NCBI GenBank assembly: GCA_022496205.1
Contig: WTXD01000001.1
Coordinates: 1,550,001 to 1,614,000, forward strand
DNA: 64,000 bases
Direction of reading: 5' to 3'
Source: Gloeopeniophorella convolvens
Taxonomy: Eukaryota > Basidiomycota > Agaricomycetes > Russulales
Below, in pieces: positions 47,435 to 59,180 of this stretch. Within the stretch, counting starts at the first letter, position 1. Each line of letters begins with the position of its first letter. A program made the position numbers and the translations under genes. Below the pieces are notes generated by a model. It was given only the letters and a program-made list of their open reading frames with translations, was not told the DNA's origin and made no database searches.

Positions 47435-48101
47435 ATGTCTGCCCCGCTCTTCTTCTCGACCTTCGAAGTCACCCGCCAGGCCTTCCACCGCACCACGCTT
47501 GCCTTCGCCATCGTCAACCTGAAGCCGATCGTCCCCGGCCGTCAGTCGCCCCCGCCCGCCGCCCCCGCCCGCTAACGCGCGCGCGCAGACGTGCTCGTGT
47601 GCCCCACGCGCCCCGCCGCGCGCCTCGCCGACCTCCGCGCGGACGAGCTCGGCGAGCTCATGTGCGCCGTGCAGCGCGTCGGCGGCGTCGTCGAGCGCGC
47701 GTACGGCGCCGACGGGCTGACCGTCGCGTGCCAGGTGCGGCCCGCCCGCCCCTCCACCCGTCCGTTGATGCTAACGCAGGTACGGGCGGGCGACGCAGGA
47801 CGGGCGCGCGGCGGGGCAGACCGTGCCGCACGTGCACTTCCACATCCTCCCGCGGCGCCTGCGGGACGACCGCTTCGCGGGCGCGCGCAGCGACGACGTG
47901 TACCCCGCGCTCGAGCGGCAGGAGGGCGTGCTGCCGCAGGACCTTGCCTCCGCATCTTTCTCTTCTGCGAAGCCGGACGCGAGCGCGTGGACGCCCGAGC
48001 CGCTCAAGATGGACGCGGACGCGGCGCGCACGCCGCGCTCGCATGAGGACATGGAGCGCGAGGCGGTGTGGCTCGCAAAGTTCTTCGTGGACGATGCGTG
48101 A
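47435..48101 (+). CDS. HNT2: FHIT/HNT2-type HIT hydrolase (bis(5'-adenosyl)-triphosphatase)
   Basis: The ATG at 47435 begins [20 protein letters not shown]. Exon 1 ends in KPIVPG and joins [20 protein letters not shown], a close match to the FHIT PVVPGHVLVCP segment. A second intron, with acceptor GCGACGCAG, leads to [20 protein letters not shown], which holds the catalytic HxHxH histidine triad. The C-terminus ([12 protein letters not shown] and on) has the usual FHIT tail, with a stop at 48099-48101. FHIT enzymes cleave Ap3A to AMP and ADP. A nearer CAG at the second acceptor would add seven non-conserved residues, so the downstream one was chosen. Confidence 0.88.
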
Positions 48102-48497
48102 TCAGCATGGTGCGTGTTTGCCCAGTCAGCCCTAGCTAGCTGGGGTGTGGTGCAATATTCAGCGAGAACACGCGTGGCTAGGGGAGCAAGAGAGGGACGG
48201 ACGCTGGAAATGCGAAGAGACGTCAGGAGAGCTTTGATTAGATCTACGTGCTACATGGGGTTCTGTACGCCGGAGCGCACGTCAATGGAGTCAAAAAAGA
48301 AAAAGGAAATCTAGCGTGACGGTAAGTAGCGGAGTGTACAGCGAGTGCTACAGAGCGTGATTACATCAGTGTCGAAATACAGTCCGTGCTGGGTTATGTG
48401 AGCGTGTGCCTGCGTGCGCAGGGTCAACCGGTCACCGGTCATGGGCCAGTCGTGAAGTCGGCCATGTCGGGCGTGTGGGTATGCGTTGTGATCGCTG
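48102..48497. other. Convergent intergenic region
   Basis: 396 bp between the HIT gene and the 3' end of the minus-strand membrane gene. No gene is visible. Confidence 0.45.
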
Positions 48498-50448
48498 TCA
48501 CTTGGCGGCCGCCGCGACGCCCGAGCTCGACGGTGCGGGGCCCGCAGGCTGGAAGCGGGTCTGCACGGCAGCGCTCGGCGGGACAGGGGTGAACTCGAGT
48601 GCCGTCTCCGCCTGTGGGAACGCCTCGGCGGCCTCGTTCGCCTCCCACGTCCCCGGGATGAGCGCGACGGGCAGGAGCCAGGTTGCCGTCAGCACGATCC
48701 CGCACCCTGCACCGCGATCAGCGTGAGTGGTCGTACGGGATCGTCGGCGGCCGGGTGAGTTCCCACGCACCTTTGTCGAAGGATCTCATCGCGCCCCAGC
48801 TCCACGCGACAAATCCGCCGATGTAGCCGAGATACGGCACCAGGCGCTGTGCGATCAATAGCCCAGGGCGGAACTGAGGTGGCACGACGGTGAGAGGAAC
48901 GTGGCCGAGCAACCATTGGAGCGCTGTTGTGAGGATAGCAGCGCGCTTGGCAGCCTCTAACCGCTTGTTGTTCAACACGTCCAGCACAGGCGGTGGCAGA
49001 TAGCTAGCACGGTCGCATGGTCAGGACATGCGGTAGTGTGAATGCAACGAGGAAGCGTACAGACGGTAGCCCCACCAAGTCGCCTGAAAAGAGATCTTGT
49101 CTGGACTGGGGACCCATCGCGTCTTTGTCTTTACAACCTTGCGGCCTTCTGAGACTTTGCCCTTCAGTGACTTGCTGCCTTCGGTGACCTTATCCGAGAC
49201 GAGTTTTCCACCTTCGACCATCTTATCTTTCACCGTGTCAAACCAAGCCCACGCACTACCGTCTTTCTTCTGCGTGTCCTCCACAACGGTCTCTGAATCT
49301 TGCGATACGGACCCTTCATGGGATGGCACCACCGAGTCGAGCGATGCGAGGGGTGAACGCGGGGTAAGCTGTTCAGCAGCTTCGAAGAACGACATTGGGC
49401 GCGCCGGTCGCCCGAACTCCAAGGTCTCGCCGTCATCGAAAACGGACATAATATCCGACGCTGCGAGCTCGACTTCCGAATCTTCGCTGGGCACGATCGG
49501 GCCGTACAGCATGATGCTGCCTTCCTCGTCGTCCTCGCTCCCTTCCTCCTCGATCGCCGAAGGCGCAGATTCGGTAGGAGCCTGTGCGGCGCGCGCAGAT
49601 GGGCGCCGCAGGCGGTCGAGGATTGCGAAGACAGACTGCCGGCCTTTGTCAAGCGAGCCGGTCATGATATTGGTATTGCCAAGCAGTGCCAGGAAGCGCG
49701 AGTCCGCGTCCGGGGTAACGGGGACGGGAGGAACTGGGCCGCCAGGGGTGACAGGCCCTGCGGTATCTGAGGATGTAGCGCCATATGATGTGGCTCCATC
49801 GGTGGCAGCTGGGGTCGGTGGTACAGAGCGCGAGCCGAGGAGCGCTTGGATGCGTCGTGCAAGGGTGATCGGTTCGGGAGCGTTCAGCTCTTCTGAGGCT
49901 AGAGACAGCGCACCGGGGAATGAGGCTCCACGGCGTTCAATAGTGGGTGGTTGGTCGGCGTCAGGGGGCAATGAAGCAGTGGTGCCGGCAGCGTTGACCA
50001 GATCTACGCCAGTCTCGGGAGTGCTACGACGCACTGAGTTCCGCGAGAGTTCTGGTGTCTGCGTAGGCGTCTGTGATGTTGAGGCATTGCGGATAGGTGG
50101 CCGCGCCGGGATGTCATCTGCCGTACGAGTAGAAGCAATGAATGGGGGAGCAGGCCGACTTGGACTTTGACGATGAGCTGCGCTTGGCGATGAGTCGTCA
50201 AACCACGATGGAGGAGGGAACTCGGGGGGCTTCTGTTTATCCTTCTCCTTCTCCTTTTGCTTGCCCTTCCGTCCGAACTTCACAAACTGCTCCAAAGCCT
50301 GGATTTTGGACAGAGGGAGTGTCGCCTTTCCATCTTCTTTGCGTGACGACGATGCGCGGTTTGAGGCTGAGCTTTTACGTTTGCCATTATCTGGCCGATC
50401 GCTAACTGACCGGCTGAGGCGCGGTGTCGAGGAGGTCGTGCTCGCCAT
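48498..50448 (-). CDS. Large protein with C-terminal membrane domain, unknown
   Basis: The ATG at 50446-50448 (MASTTSSTPRLSRSVSDRPD) is preferred; an in-frame ATG at 50596-50598 would add 50 residues. A long disordered Ser/Pro region is followed by EPITLARRIQALLGSRS, acidic EEEGSEDDEEGS, and an amphipathic stretch AWFDTVKDKMVEGGKLVSDK. TWWGYRL then joins, through a 58-nt intron (GTACGC to GTGCTAG), to YLPPPVLDVLNNKRLEAAKR, HVPLTVVPPQFRPGLLIAQR, LVPYLGYIGGFVAWSWGAMR and, after a second intron, GIVLTATWLLPVALIPGTWE. The C-terminal part reads as a compact conserved domain with about two membrane helices; the N-terminal part looks like a variable cytosolic arm. I know of no assigned function. The stop is at 48498-48500. 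Confidence 0.7.
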
Positions 50449-51192
50449 GAGGTGACTTTGAGACTGCACGCGGCCGGTGCGGCGAATAGCTGTAGCCGTG
50501 GTGTAAACCCGTGGGAACGATGACGTCACCACCCAGTCAGTTGCTTCCGTGAGAACGGCCTTCTCAAAAAGTTGCTCCTGCTCGTCCACCGTGTTCAATC
50601 ACTTCACAGCACCAGTCCTTCCAGCAATGCTCGTATGCTCAAAATACACCTGATACAATCCCTGGATGGATATCGCGAACTGCCTTTTGAACAAGGGCTC
50701 AGGGCACCCTGAATCAGTGCTGATTTGGGGTGGCGTTATACGCACCTGACCCGCCTTTCGAACACCGCTGCCAATCAACATATTTCCTTCTTGTCGCAGA
50801 ATGTTCTTCGGGACACTTATTGCTCGGCCTCAGTGTACACACGATGTTTTCCAAGAATGGACTGCTTCGCAACAGAGCCTGATGCTCAAGACAGCTGGCG
50901 TTTTCTTCCCACTGGTCTGTATTGGCCTCGAAGCAACGTGCGCACGTTTTTTGCGCAGCATCCTGGTGAACACCCACACGTCCGTTCGTATCACATCCGC
51001 CATCGGGCATCTATCCAGCTTATAATTACACACAGTGCGGTGTCACGGCGGCCCCTGCGCGCCCTCTTTGACATCTCGAGTCCTTTGCATATTCCTGAAC
51101 TGGGAAGGGTCATCATTAGTGCGGGCCCTTGCGTTCCTGGCTAGCTCGTCTCCCACCCTCGCCCTTTATATGGTATTGGACCTGCTGGAGCT
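50449..51192. promoter_or_regulatory. Divergent promoter region
   Basis: 744 bp between the divergent starts of the membrane gene and the DUF2235 gene. CTTTATATGG at 51163-51172 lies about 25 bp before the preferred plus-strand ATG and is a possible TATA element. No gene is supported inside. Confidence 0.45.
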
Positions 51193-53077
51193 ATGACAGT
51201 CGTCCCCGCCTCCGAAGTACCCTTGTCCATGGCAGACGCATCTGCCTCTGCGACCGCCTCGGATCCGACTAAGATAATAATGGGACGCAAGCCCCGCACG
51301 ATCGTGCTTTGCTTCGATGGAACCACGAACGAGTATGGTCCCAACGTGCGTGCTATTTCCTCTTCGTGTCTTCGAACCAATCGCGCTGATCTCATATCCT
51401 ACAGAATACGAATGTTGTCAAACTGTACTCGCTCTTGAGGAAGGACAAGGTTGAGGACCAGTTATGCTATTATCAGGTATGTGTTCATTGCTCCGCAACC
51501 GTCGAAGACCCCTCACATACATGTAGGCCGGGATCGGGACATACTTCCAGCCAGGGGTCGTCTCGCCTCTGTTCAACTGGGCCGCCCAGCTCTTAGACGA
51601 GGCAATCGCTTGGTACCTTTACGAACACGTCATGGACGGATACAAGTTCCTCATGCAGAATTACAACGTCGGCGACAAAGTTTGCCTGTTTGGTGCGCCT
51701 TCTTACTTCTAGAGTGAGGGCGCAGTCCGTCTGATGCGTGACTATTTTTGGTAGGCTTCTCTCGCGGCGCGTACACTGCTCGTGCCCTTGCAGGAATGTT
51801 ACACAAGGTTGGCCTGCTGTCCAAGGACAATCTCGAGCAGGTCCCTTTTGCGTACAATCTCTACAAGTCCACCAAGGCATCAGATATTGCCCTTGTGGAA
51901 GGGTTCAAGGCATCGTTCAGCCGCGAAGTTCCTATCGAATTCGTCGGCGTCTGGTGAGTGTATTGCCCTGGCACGCGCACCGCTTGACATCGAATTTGAC
52001 TGGCTCGACCATCAGGGACACTGTTGCAAGCGTTGGAGTTGTCATGGGCCCAACGCTGCCTTTCGTGGACGTGAACACGACAATTAGGGTATTCAGACAA
52101 GCACTGTCCCTGGATGAGGTGAGCCTAGAACCCCTGTCGATCACATGGGCGCCGTGCGCCCACTGCCTCTATGCAAACACCCGAATCTGGGTCACGTTGC
52201 TCCTCCTCATTCGAAATTGTCCATTTTCTGTTTGGTGGCTGATATCCACTTTGACTGGCAGCACCGCGCAAAGTTCCGCCCGAATTTGTATCACCGCTCT
52301 ACGCTCACAAATCAGCAGCCAACATCGCTGCGACAACGCGTGATCTCGCGCGTTCGTAAGCAGGAGAAGGACAGCGAGCAGTACCAGAAGGTCAAGGACA
52401 ACTTAAACGGGCAGGCGCCCACCACGCAGGCGGCAACGGACGAGATCTACAATACTGATGTCAAGGAAGTGTGGTTCGCCGGATGCCATAGCGGTGCGTC
52501 CCCGTACCTCTCCTGCGCCACCGGCCCACGCCCTGACGTCCTGACAGATGTCGGCGGCGGCGTAGCGCTCGACACTGCGCCGAGCGCGCTCGCGAACATC
52601 CCGCTGCGCTGGATGATCCAGGAAGTCATGTTGAATGAGTGCGGCGTGCTCTTCGACATGGAGGCGTTCGCGCGGTGGAACATCCCGCTCACGATAGGGC
52701 AGCCGTTCGAAAGCAATCCCCCGCCGGACGGCGACGCGCCGCCTGTGGACGACCCGCAAGAGGCGCAGGACGTGGTGCAGCCGATAGACGATGAGCTGAA
52801 GAAGACTCCGGTGTGGTGGCTGCTTGAGATCGTCCCGACGTCGTATACGTACCAGAATACGCAGGATAAGTGGATCACAAAGTGGAGGTGCGTCACTCGC
52901 TGGATATTGAGGCGAGCTTGGTTAACAATAACAAATAGCTTCCACCTCGGTCGCGGACGATGGGTTCCTCCTTCTCCGCTCTTCCATGAGAGCGTCAAGA
53001 TTCGCATGGACGACGCAAAGCTCAAATACAAGCCCAGAGCCAAATACGCAAAGGACACGGAGACATACGTGTCTTGA
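51193..53077 (+). CDS. DUF2235 alpha/beta hydrolase (T6SS Tle1-like phospholipase fold)
   Basis: The start is the ATG at 51193, with further in-frame ATGs at 51229 and 51280. KPRTIVLCFDGTTNEYGPN is the family's N-terminal strand and loop. Then NTNVVKLYSLLRKD; an intron; AGIGTYFQPG; DEAIAWYLYEHVMDGYKFLM; and after an intron GFSRGAYTARALAGMLHKVG, whose GFSRGA carries the nucleophilic serine. EFVGVWDTVASVGVV supplies a conserved aspartate, HRAKFRPNLY and KEVWFAGCHSDVGGG the histidine region. The C-terminus continues to KTPVWWLLEIVPTSYTYQNT and SFHLGRGRWVPPSPLFHESV, with a stop at 53075-53077. Bacterial Tle1 proteins of this family are phospholipases; the fungal members are uncharacterised, so the substrate is an inference. 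It needs about seven short introns and has no signal peptide. Confidence 0.82.
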
Positions 53078-53358
53078 TCGTCTCGATCAGGCGTACCTGA
53101 ATCACGAAAACATGAAATTCACGACCCGAGATGACAATGACGATGATGACTTCTTGGATTTGGCACGCTATCTATCCTTGCTTTACCCCGTATAATGCTA
53201 TCAGTAGTACAGTATTCCGTGCATCGACAATGTGGTCTTATCCTGTATCTCTATCTGTAGTGTTCAGGGTATATGTTGTAATCGATCAGTGTAGCAGTCA
53301 TGCACTTGATGCACACAGATGGCGCGCGGCGGTATGCGGAGAACTGGTTCCCTGCCCG

Positions 53359-53803
53359 TCATAACCGCAACACAAGCACGAAGAGCGCTATCTCTGTCGC
53401 GGCAACAACACATGCAACAGCTGCAACGGTGCGCCCCGCAGTGATAAACGGACGCCCGAAGGAGGGCTTATGCTCCTGCCCGACCGTCGGTATCGCGAGC
53501 AGGTGCGCACGCTCAGCTTCCCCTTCCGCGCGAGGGTCGGCAAAGTCGTGCTGCGAGTGACGTGCGCGGAAGTGCGCGCAAACGAGAAGCAGAGATGCGA
53601 GCACCGCATACAATATGCCGACTGCGCCAATGCACTGAGCTGAGAAGTTTAGGGGAGGGAAGGGCGGGGGACGCACTGCGGTAGAAGCGACGGTCGAAGA
53701 GCCTGAGGACCGTCAGGGAATAGCCGAGGTTCCCCAGTGCCGTGCGCGCATACGCGCCATTATAAGTGCGTTGGCGGGCGCGCACTTCGACGAGCTCGTC
53801 CAT
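53359..53803 (-). CDS. Small DUF202-like three-helix membrane protein
   Basis: The ATG at 53801-53803 begins MDELVEVRARQRTYNGAYAR and TALGNLGYSLTVLRLFDRRF. A short intron (donor GTGCGTCC, acceptor GGCGCAG) joins YR to IGILYAVLASLLLVCAHFRA. A polar loop (RHSQHDFADPRAEG to IPTVGQEHKPSFGRPF) leads to the last helix, VAAVACVVAATEIALFVLVL, and the stop at 53359-53361. The RTYNGAYARTALGNLG wording resembles the R-T-x-LA helix of DUF202/VTC4-type membrane domains. The function is unknown. It is divergent from OXA1, with 408 bp between starts. Confidence 0.65.
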
Positions 53804-54211
53804 GTCTGCGGGGACATAGGAATGCGCGCGGTGGCCGCTTTGTTGGAGGCAGGAGTCAGTACTCGTTTGAAGGAAGGCAATGATTGACGCACCGGTACCT
53901 GTGCCTCCTGGTCCCGCTCATGCCGTGTTTCACATGTGTATACGACCTGCAGAGGATGTGGTGACCGTCCTGCGTGCTAGTCGTGTGGGCGCGGACGACG
54001 GCAGTAATCGAGCGAGCGAAATGTCGGCTCGGCCCGATGCCGCCGGAACGACTTGTTTTCCTCTTACCCCGTCCCGCTCCGCGGCATCTTACGCACACGC
54101 CCAACACGTCCCCGTCTCGGCTCACGACGCGTCAACAAGCAGCCGACCTACGACACTAGTCTTCTGGCACTCGGACCACCCCAAAAGACCACCTAGGTCG
54201 TATTTCCTATT
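53804..54211. promoter_or_regulatory. Divergent promoter region, DUF202-like gene and OXA1
   Basis: 408 bp shared by two divergent genes. No TATA box stands out. Open frames inside are short and not protein-like. Confidence 0.45.
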
Positions 54212-55652
54212 ATGATGTTGTCGAGACTTCAGTGTGTTGGGGCAAGGTGCGCTGTAACCTCCCCAGGCTTCACTGACCTTCCTCAACCGACGGCGCATCG
54301 TTCCAAGGTCGACACGTCGCTATCTTGCAACCAGCGTGACACCATTGCAGCTGCAGGTGCGCTTGCCCAGCTCTCGTTGCGTAACCATTGGGCTGAACGC
54401 GTGCCAGCGTGCCAGCTTCGCGCCGCTTCCGCGGCTGGTAGCCCCACCACTTGCGGCGCGCAGCCTCTCTCTCTTCTCTAAGAAGCCAGAGACGACACCC
54501 CCAGCGCCAGCACCTGAGCCTGTCGCGTCCGCGCCTGTCCCGGAGGCCGTGTCCGCGACGAGTACTCCCCCAACCCCGTTCCCAGATGTGATCCCGGATG
54601 CCGTCGCGCCAATTTCTGCATTGCCCCCAGCAGAAACCCTCGACACTATCTCCGCGCTCGCACCTCTACAGTACGGCGACCTTGCTGCGCTGGGTCTTGC
54701 CGGGTGGTCCCCCGCGGGCCTGTCCTCCTGGATGCTCGAGCTCGTGAACGTCTCGACCGGGATGCCCTGGTTCTACACGATCATAGCAGGCACGGTGTTC
54801 GCGCGCCTCATCCTCCTCCCCTTTTCCATCAAGCAACTGCGCAACTCCGGCGCGCTCGCGCCGCACCAGCCGCGGCTCATGGAGCTCAAGGAGGAGCTGA
54901 ACCGCGCGTACGCGGCGGGCGATAAGCTCGGCGTGCAGCGCGTCGCGCTCAAGCAGCGCAAGGTGTACGAGGAGTCCGGCGTGAGCATGCTGCCGATGCT
55001 GCTCATGCCGTTCGTGCAGCTCCCCGTCACGCTCGGCATGTTCTTCGGCGTCAAGCGCCTCTGCACGCTCCCGCTCGAGCAGCTGCACTGGAGCGGCGTG
55101 TCGTTCCTGCCCGACCTGACTGTCGCGGACCCGTACTACATCCTGCCCATCACGGCGGCGGCACTCATGAACGTCCAGCTCTTGGTGAGTCGTCGTCCGC
55201 GTGCACTGCGCGAGGCTGCCGTTTATAATGTTCACCGTAGGTCGGCGCGAGCGACATGGCTGCGACCACAGACCGCACAACCGTCGCGCACATGATCAAC
55301 GCGTTCCGTGTCGTTTCGATCATTTCCATCCCCCTCATGGGCCAGTTCCCATCGGTACGTGTCGTCCTTTCTCCCTATGCCTCACGTCGAACTAAGGTTC
55401 ATGTGTCTCGTCTTCCAGGGTCTCAACCTTTACGTACTTACGGGTATCGCCGCGATGCTCGTGCAGACATCCGTTCTGCGGCAAAACGCGGTCCGCAAGC
55501 TGCTCCGCATCCCACTCCTGCCGAAGAACACGAACGTCAAGCCAGTGACGCTCAAGGAATCCGTCGACCATCTCAAGAAGTGGTTCCGCGAGAAGAACGA
55601 AGAAGCACAGAGACAAGCGGCGGCGGCGGCTTCGCGGAAGAAGAAGTTCTGA
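54212..55652 (+). CDS. OXA1: OXA1 mitochondrial inner-membrane insertase (YidC/Oxa1 family)
   Basis: The ATG at 54212 opens a mitochondrial-type presequence, MMLSRLQCVGA. An intron of about 120 nt joins this to SSRCVTIGLNACQRASFAPL and RLVAPPLAARSLSLF. A Pro/Ala-rich stretch precedes the insertase core: WMLELVNVSTGMPWFYTIIA, FARLILLPFSIKQLRNSGAL, a loop with Lys/Arg/Glu, SMLPMLLMPFVQLPVTLGMF, DPYYILPITAAALMNVQLL, an intron, AFRVVSIISIPLMGQFPS, an intron, and GLNLYVLTGIAAMLVQTSVL. The C-terminus is basic and helical (LKKWFREKNEEAQRQ, ending RKKKF), as in Oxa1, where it binds mitochondrial ribosomes. It inserts respiratory subunits from the matrix side. The stop is at 55650-55652. An alternative start at 54336 would lose the presequence's first residues. 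Confidence 0.9.
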
Positions 55653-55818
55653 GGCGTGGTGCGTAACCTACAGCGCTAGAGTATATTATTGCTGCGGATA
55701 ATAGCAACGTCGATCCACTCCATTGCTCTTCTCGAAGCCGCAGCGTGATTCCTGAGGCATGTGCATGAAAGCTCGTCTATTTGGCAAATGGCGCCCGTGC
55801 AAGTTAATATAAGGATAT

Positions 55819-57455
55819 CTATAAGCTATCTTCCCAGGCCGTCCATCCAAACGAGTGACTGCAGCCTTCAGCATGCTCGATACCCTCTCCACGGTCATCC
55901 TGCCCCGCCAAGCACAACACCGGACAGTGCGCCTCCTCCAGCGCCTCCCCGAGCCGCGCAAACCCATCGTCCCCAGCATCGACGAGCCCAGCGAGCCCTT
56001 CCTGGCCCTCTTCAGAATACTGGCCCTCTTCGTCGGGCCCTGCAAGCCGCAGCGTCCACACACCATTCATCCACGACCGGCGCGCCGTGCGCATGCGCCC
56101 GCGAAGCGCACCAATGCCCTCGTCCCACCCGCGGCGGAACGCTACACCCAGCGCGCGCCGCGTCTCCGCGCTCGCGTGTTGCGGCACAGATAGCGCGAGC
56201 GTCTGCAGCACCGGCGCCACTGGGAGGATGCGTGCCTGGATGCGCGTCGGGCCCTTCGCTGCGGTCGACTTCGGCGCGGGCCCACGGCGCGAGCGCAACG
56301 AGATGGTCGAGACCGCGAGGCTGCGGCGCCCGCCGCGGGGCCTGCCGGAGCCCGACCCACTGGACGGCGGCGCGGGCTGTTCCTCCGGCTCCGACCCCGA
56401 CTCCTTTGCCGCGAGCCACTCGCCGAGTTGCTTCTCGCGGTCGCGCGCGCGCTGCATGCCCAGGAACACGCAGTCGCGCCCGAACTTGGCCCACTGCTGC
56501 GCGGCGGCCACGTCGCCGGACAGCGTGCCGCACCCGTCGAGCACGAGGTGGCGCACGCTGGAGAGGCGCTGCAGGAACTTGAGCGCCTCGGGCGCGCTGA
56601 TGAGGCAGGTAGCGAGGTCGAGGAGCGTGATGCGCGGGAGCGCGTACAGGAAGGCAGCCGGCTGGCGCCCCGGGATGCGCAGGCGGAGCGCATGGGTGTG
56701 TGAGAGGAGTGGTGAGGTGGTGAGTGAGGAGATTAGGTTGAGTTGAAAGAAGATTAGGGGCTGTGCGAAGGATTTGGCGGGTGCGAAGGCGGCGTCGAGG
56801 GGGTCTTGAACGATAGAAATCGTAGGGAGGTCGAGAGGAGGCCAGCTGGAGAGGAGAGATAGCACCGAGTCGAAGTATGCACCCTGCGGAGGAAGGCATA
56901 GTTGGACATCAGCTGAGGTTGGTTCTGCATCTCCGAATTCGAGCCTAGGGCACCTACCCTGAGGAACGGTTCGTAGCTCGCCCTTTTCACGCTGGGTAAA
57001 TGGTCAGGCACAGCTGAAGCGGCCTCGCAGGCCACTCACTAGGGGCGAAATCTAAGGGAAAGATACTTCAAGCCCATCATAGGCTTCCGAAAGAGGTCGT
57101 CCAAGTGCTCTGGCGCAAAATTTGGGCCCACGGCCAGACTGAGCCACTCAAGCGAAGGCATCGCGAGGACGAGGTTGATCAAGACATCTGCATCAACCGT
57201 CCAGGTGGACAAGGAAAACTTCTGTATGAGAGCGGCATCTTCTGGTGACCTGCGCAAGTGGATGGTCAGCTTCAAAACATTCTCCGAACTCTTCAGGTGG
57301 ACATGATAGAACAGATATCTGCGCCAGTTTGGGATACAGCCGTAAGAGAGAGCATGCAGAAGAGTTATTGTCGTTTTCTGGAGATCGATTGAAGGCACAA
57401 AGTCGAGGATGCAGGCGAACAACTCTGGAGGAAGCGATGTCAAATTTCCCGACAT
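55819..57455 (-). CDS. F-box protein
   Basis: The ATG at 57453-57455 begins MSGNLTSLPPELFACILDFV, a typical F-box start (LPPEL...I...). It continues PSIDLQKTTITLLHALSYG and WRRYLFYHVHLKSSENVLKL, then leucine-rich LVLAMPSLEWLSLAVGPNFA. Two short introns join LSLRFRPY to VKRASYEPFLR and to GAYFDSVLSLLSSWPPLDLP. The last exon has LPRITLLDLATCLISAPEAL, RHLVLDGCGTLSGDVAAAQQ, a basic Ser/Gly linker, and ends FGWTAWEDSL at the stop 55819-55821. Such proteins bring substrates to SCF ubiquitin ligases; the substrate is unknown. Mushroom genomes carry very many of them. Confidence 0.78.
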
Positions 57456-59180
57456 GGATAGCCGAACGTTAGACTCGGGCGTCGACGTTGCAACGCTTGC
57501 GCTGACCAGCGGATCGCCGCGGCGGTGATGTCATCTCCGCCGTTCCGTCGGTCAGCCAGGCGCTCCGGCCAATGGCTACTGCCCCTCTTCCCACGCTGTT
57601 CATCCGACACGAACCTCGATGTCCCTCTCCGTGGCGACGCCCTACTCGCATCCATCGGGCGCAACACAGTAAACTCGGTTCAAGTTCAGTCGCCGGTGTG
57701 TCTTATCATCAGTACACGATGAGAAAGTAAGCAGGTACTGGGAATAGGACGCTGATATAGCCATTTCGTTCTCACCATCACTGTCAAGCCCCCCCATGTG
57801 TTCGTAGAACATCAGACTATTCCTCCGCTCGAAACAAGAACACATCAACTTCGTAGCATGTATACATGTGTCTCTATTCCACCTTGGTGTACGGGTTCCA
57901 CGCCGGTGCGGCGGTGGCACTTCGCTCCTTCCGCGACATACATTCCCACGGAAATGGATTTTTAATACTGTGCCCAAAGGAACAGATATCACAGGATTCG
58001 TAATCTAGCCAACCTCGACACCCATTGACCTCCGCTGGCTGGTTCCAGTCGGGCCGCTAGAGCTGTGCCCCCGGAACTCGACGTCCCTGCCATCCAGGAT
58101 GTATCCCTCTAGCATGTCGCATGTGCCCCCCCCCCCCCTTCTTCCCATCTACTGGTGACAGCACGACAATATACTGGTCCTCGAACTGCCTCAACCACCA
58201 TAGCATGGACCCCATCTTAGGCCACCTTCGCTGGTAGATGGGAAGAAGGGGGGAGCGTATGCGACGCGCCGGAGGGATACGTCTTGGACGGCGGGGACAT
58301 CGAGTTCTGGGATGACATGAAGGTGTAGCTCTAGCAGCCCGTTACTGGGCATTCATTCTCTGGTGGCTGCCGTCCGTTCTCGGCAACCAGCAGTATGTCT
58401 TTCCTCTGCCTCATCACCCTCCTATCATTCTATGGATACCCCCACCTTCTGTACTGTCGTCTCTCCACGTCTCTAGCCTTCACGTCTGTCGCCGGGCCTG
58501 TTAAAGGGAATAATGCAAAGGCTATGTTGAGCATGTGCTCCGGGGGGTAAAACTTTCACGAGATTTGATTGGCAATGGACTTAGCGTGCCCGTGCGGTCG
58601 AAGCCACCTGGTCACCTGCACTCGCACTACCTGTTGCTCGTCATCGACGCTACTTGAATCGTTCAGAACAACTTCTGCTTTGCGAATCCTGAGTTCACAA
58701 TGGCATCTGGTGTCTGTGTGTGCCTCTGACGTCTGTTCTCTCCTCGGCGGCGACATGCATCGCATCGGTCCTAACTGTGCCCTAGATCTCGATCGTCCGG
58801 GACCAACTGACGCACCATTGCGCAAAATTTCCCGTGCTGTCATGCCCCCGTTCCGGGATACCGCGAGAAGACAACTCTTCTGGCGCGAACACACCCTCGC
58901 GCGCATACCTTCATGCCTCCACATGTTGCTAGAATGCAACGCCCTGTCGTTCTAGAGTCGCTCTGCAACGCTCCACATCGTCCCGGAATGTTGAGCACAG
59001 CCGGGAGATGGGGATACACACCCGCCCGGAAGCAAACAGCGGCGGAAATGCACCCCTCCATACCTTGGCCGCCCCTCTCCAGGCAGAGCCCCTAGCCCAC
59101 CGGTGATTTAATGTGCGCTCTCGCACCCTGAGTACTACGTCCCTTTTGCCAACACCCGCTGCACCACTTCAGAAACAGCA
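57456..59180. other. 1.7-kb intergenic region with inverted repeat
   Basis: No gene was recognised. It contains the inverted repeat at 58047-58348 and a C14 run at about 58125-58138. The open frames at 58556-58955 on both strands are not protein-like. The last 100 bp hold the promoter of the CPL1-like gene. Confidence 0.45.
58047..58348. repeat. Imperfect inverted repeat, arms about 110 bp
   Basis: Left arm 58047-58154 and right arm 58231-58348 are reverse complements with scattered mismatches and small gaps. Matched blocks include GCTAGAGCT, GAACTCGA, GTATCCCTC, GTCGCAT and CTTCTTCCCATCTAC. A 76-nt spacer separates them. Together they could form a long hairpin. No terminal direct repeats or transposase are evident. 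Confidence 0.8.
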
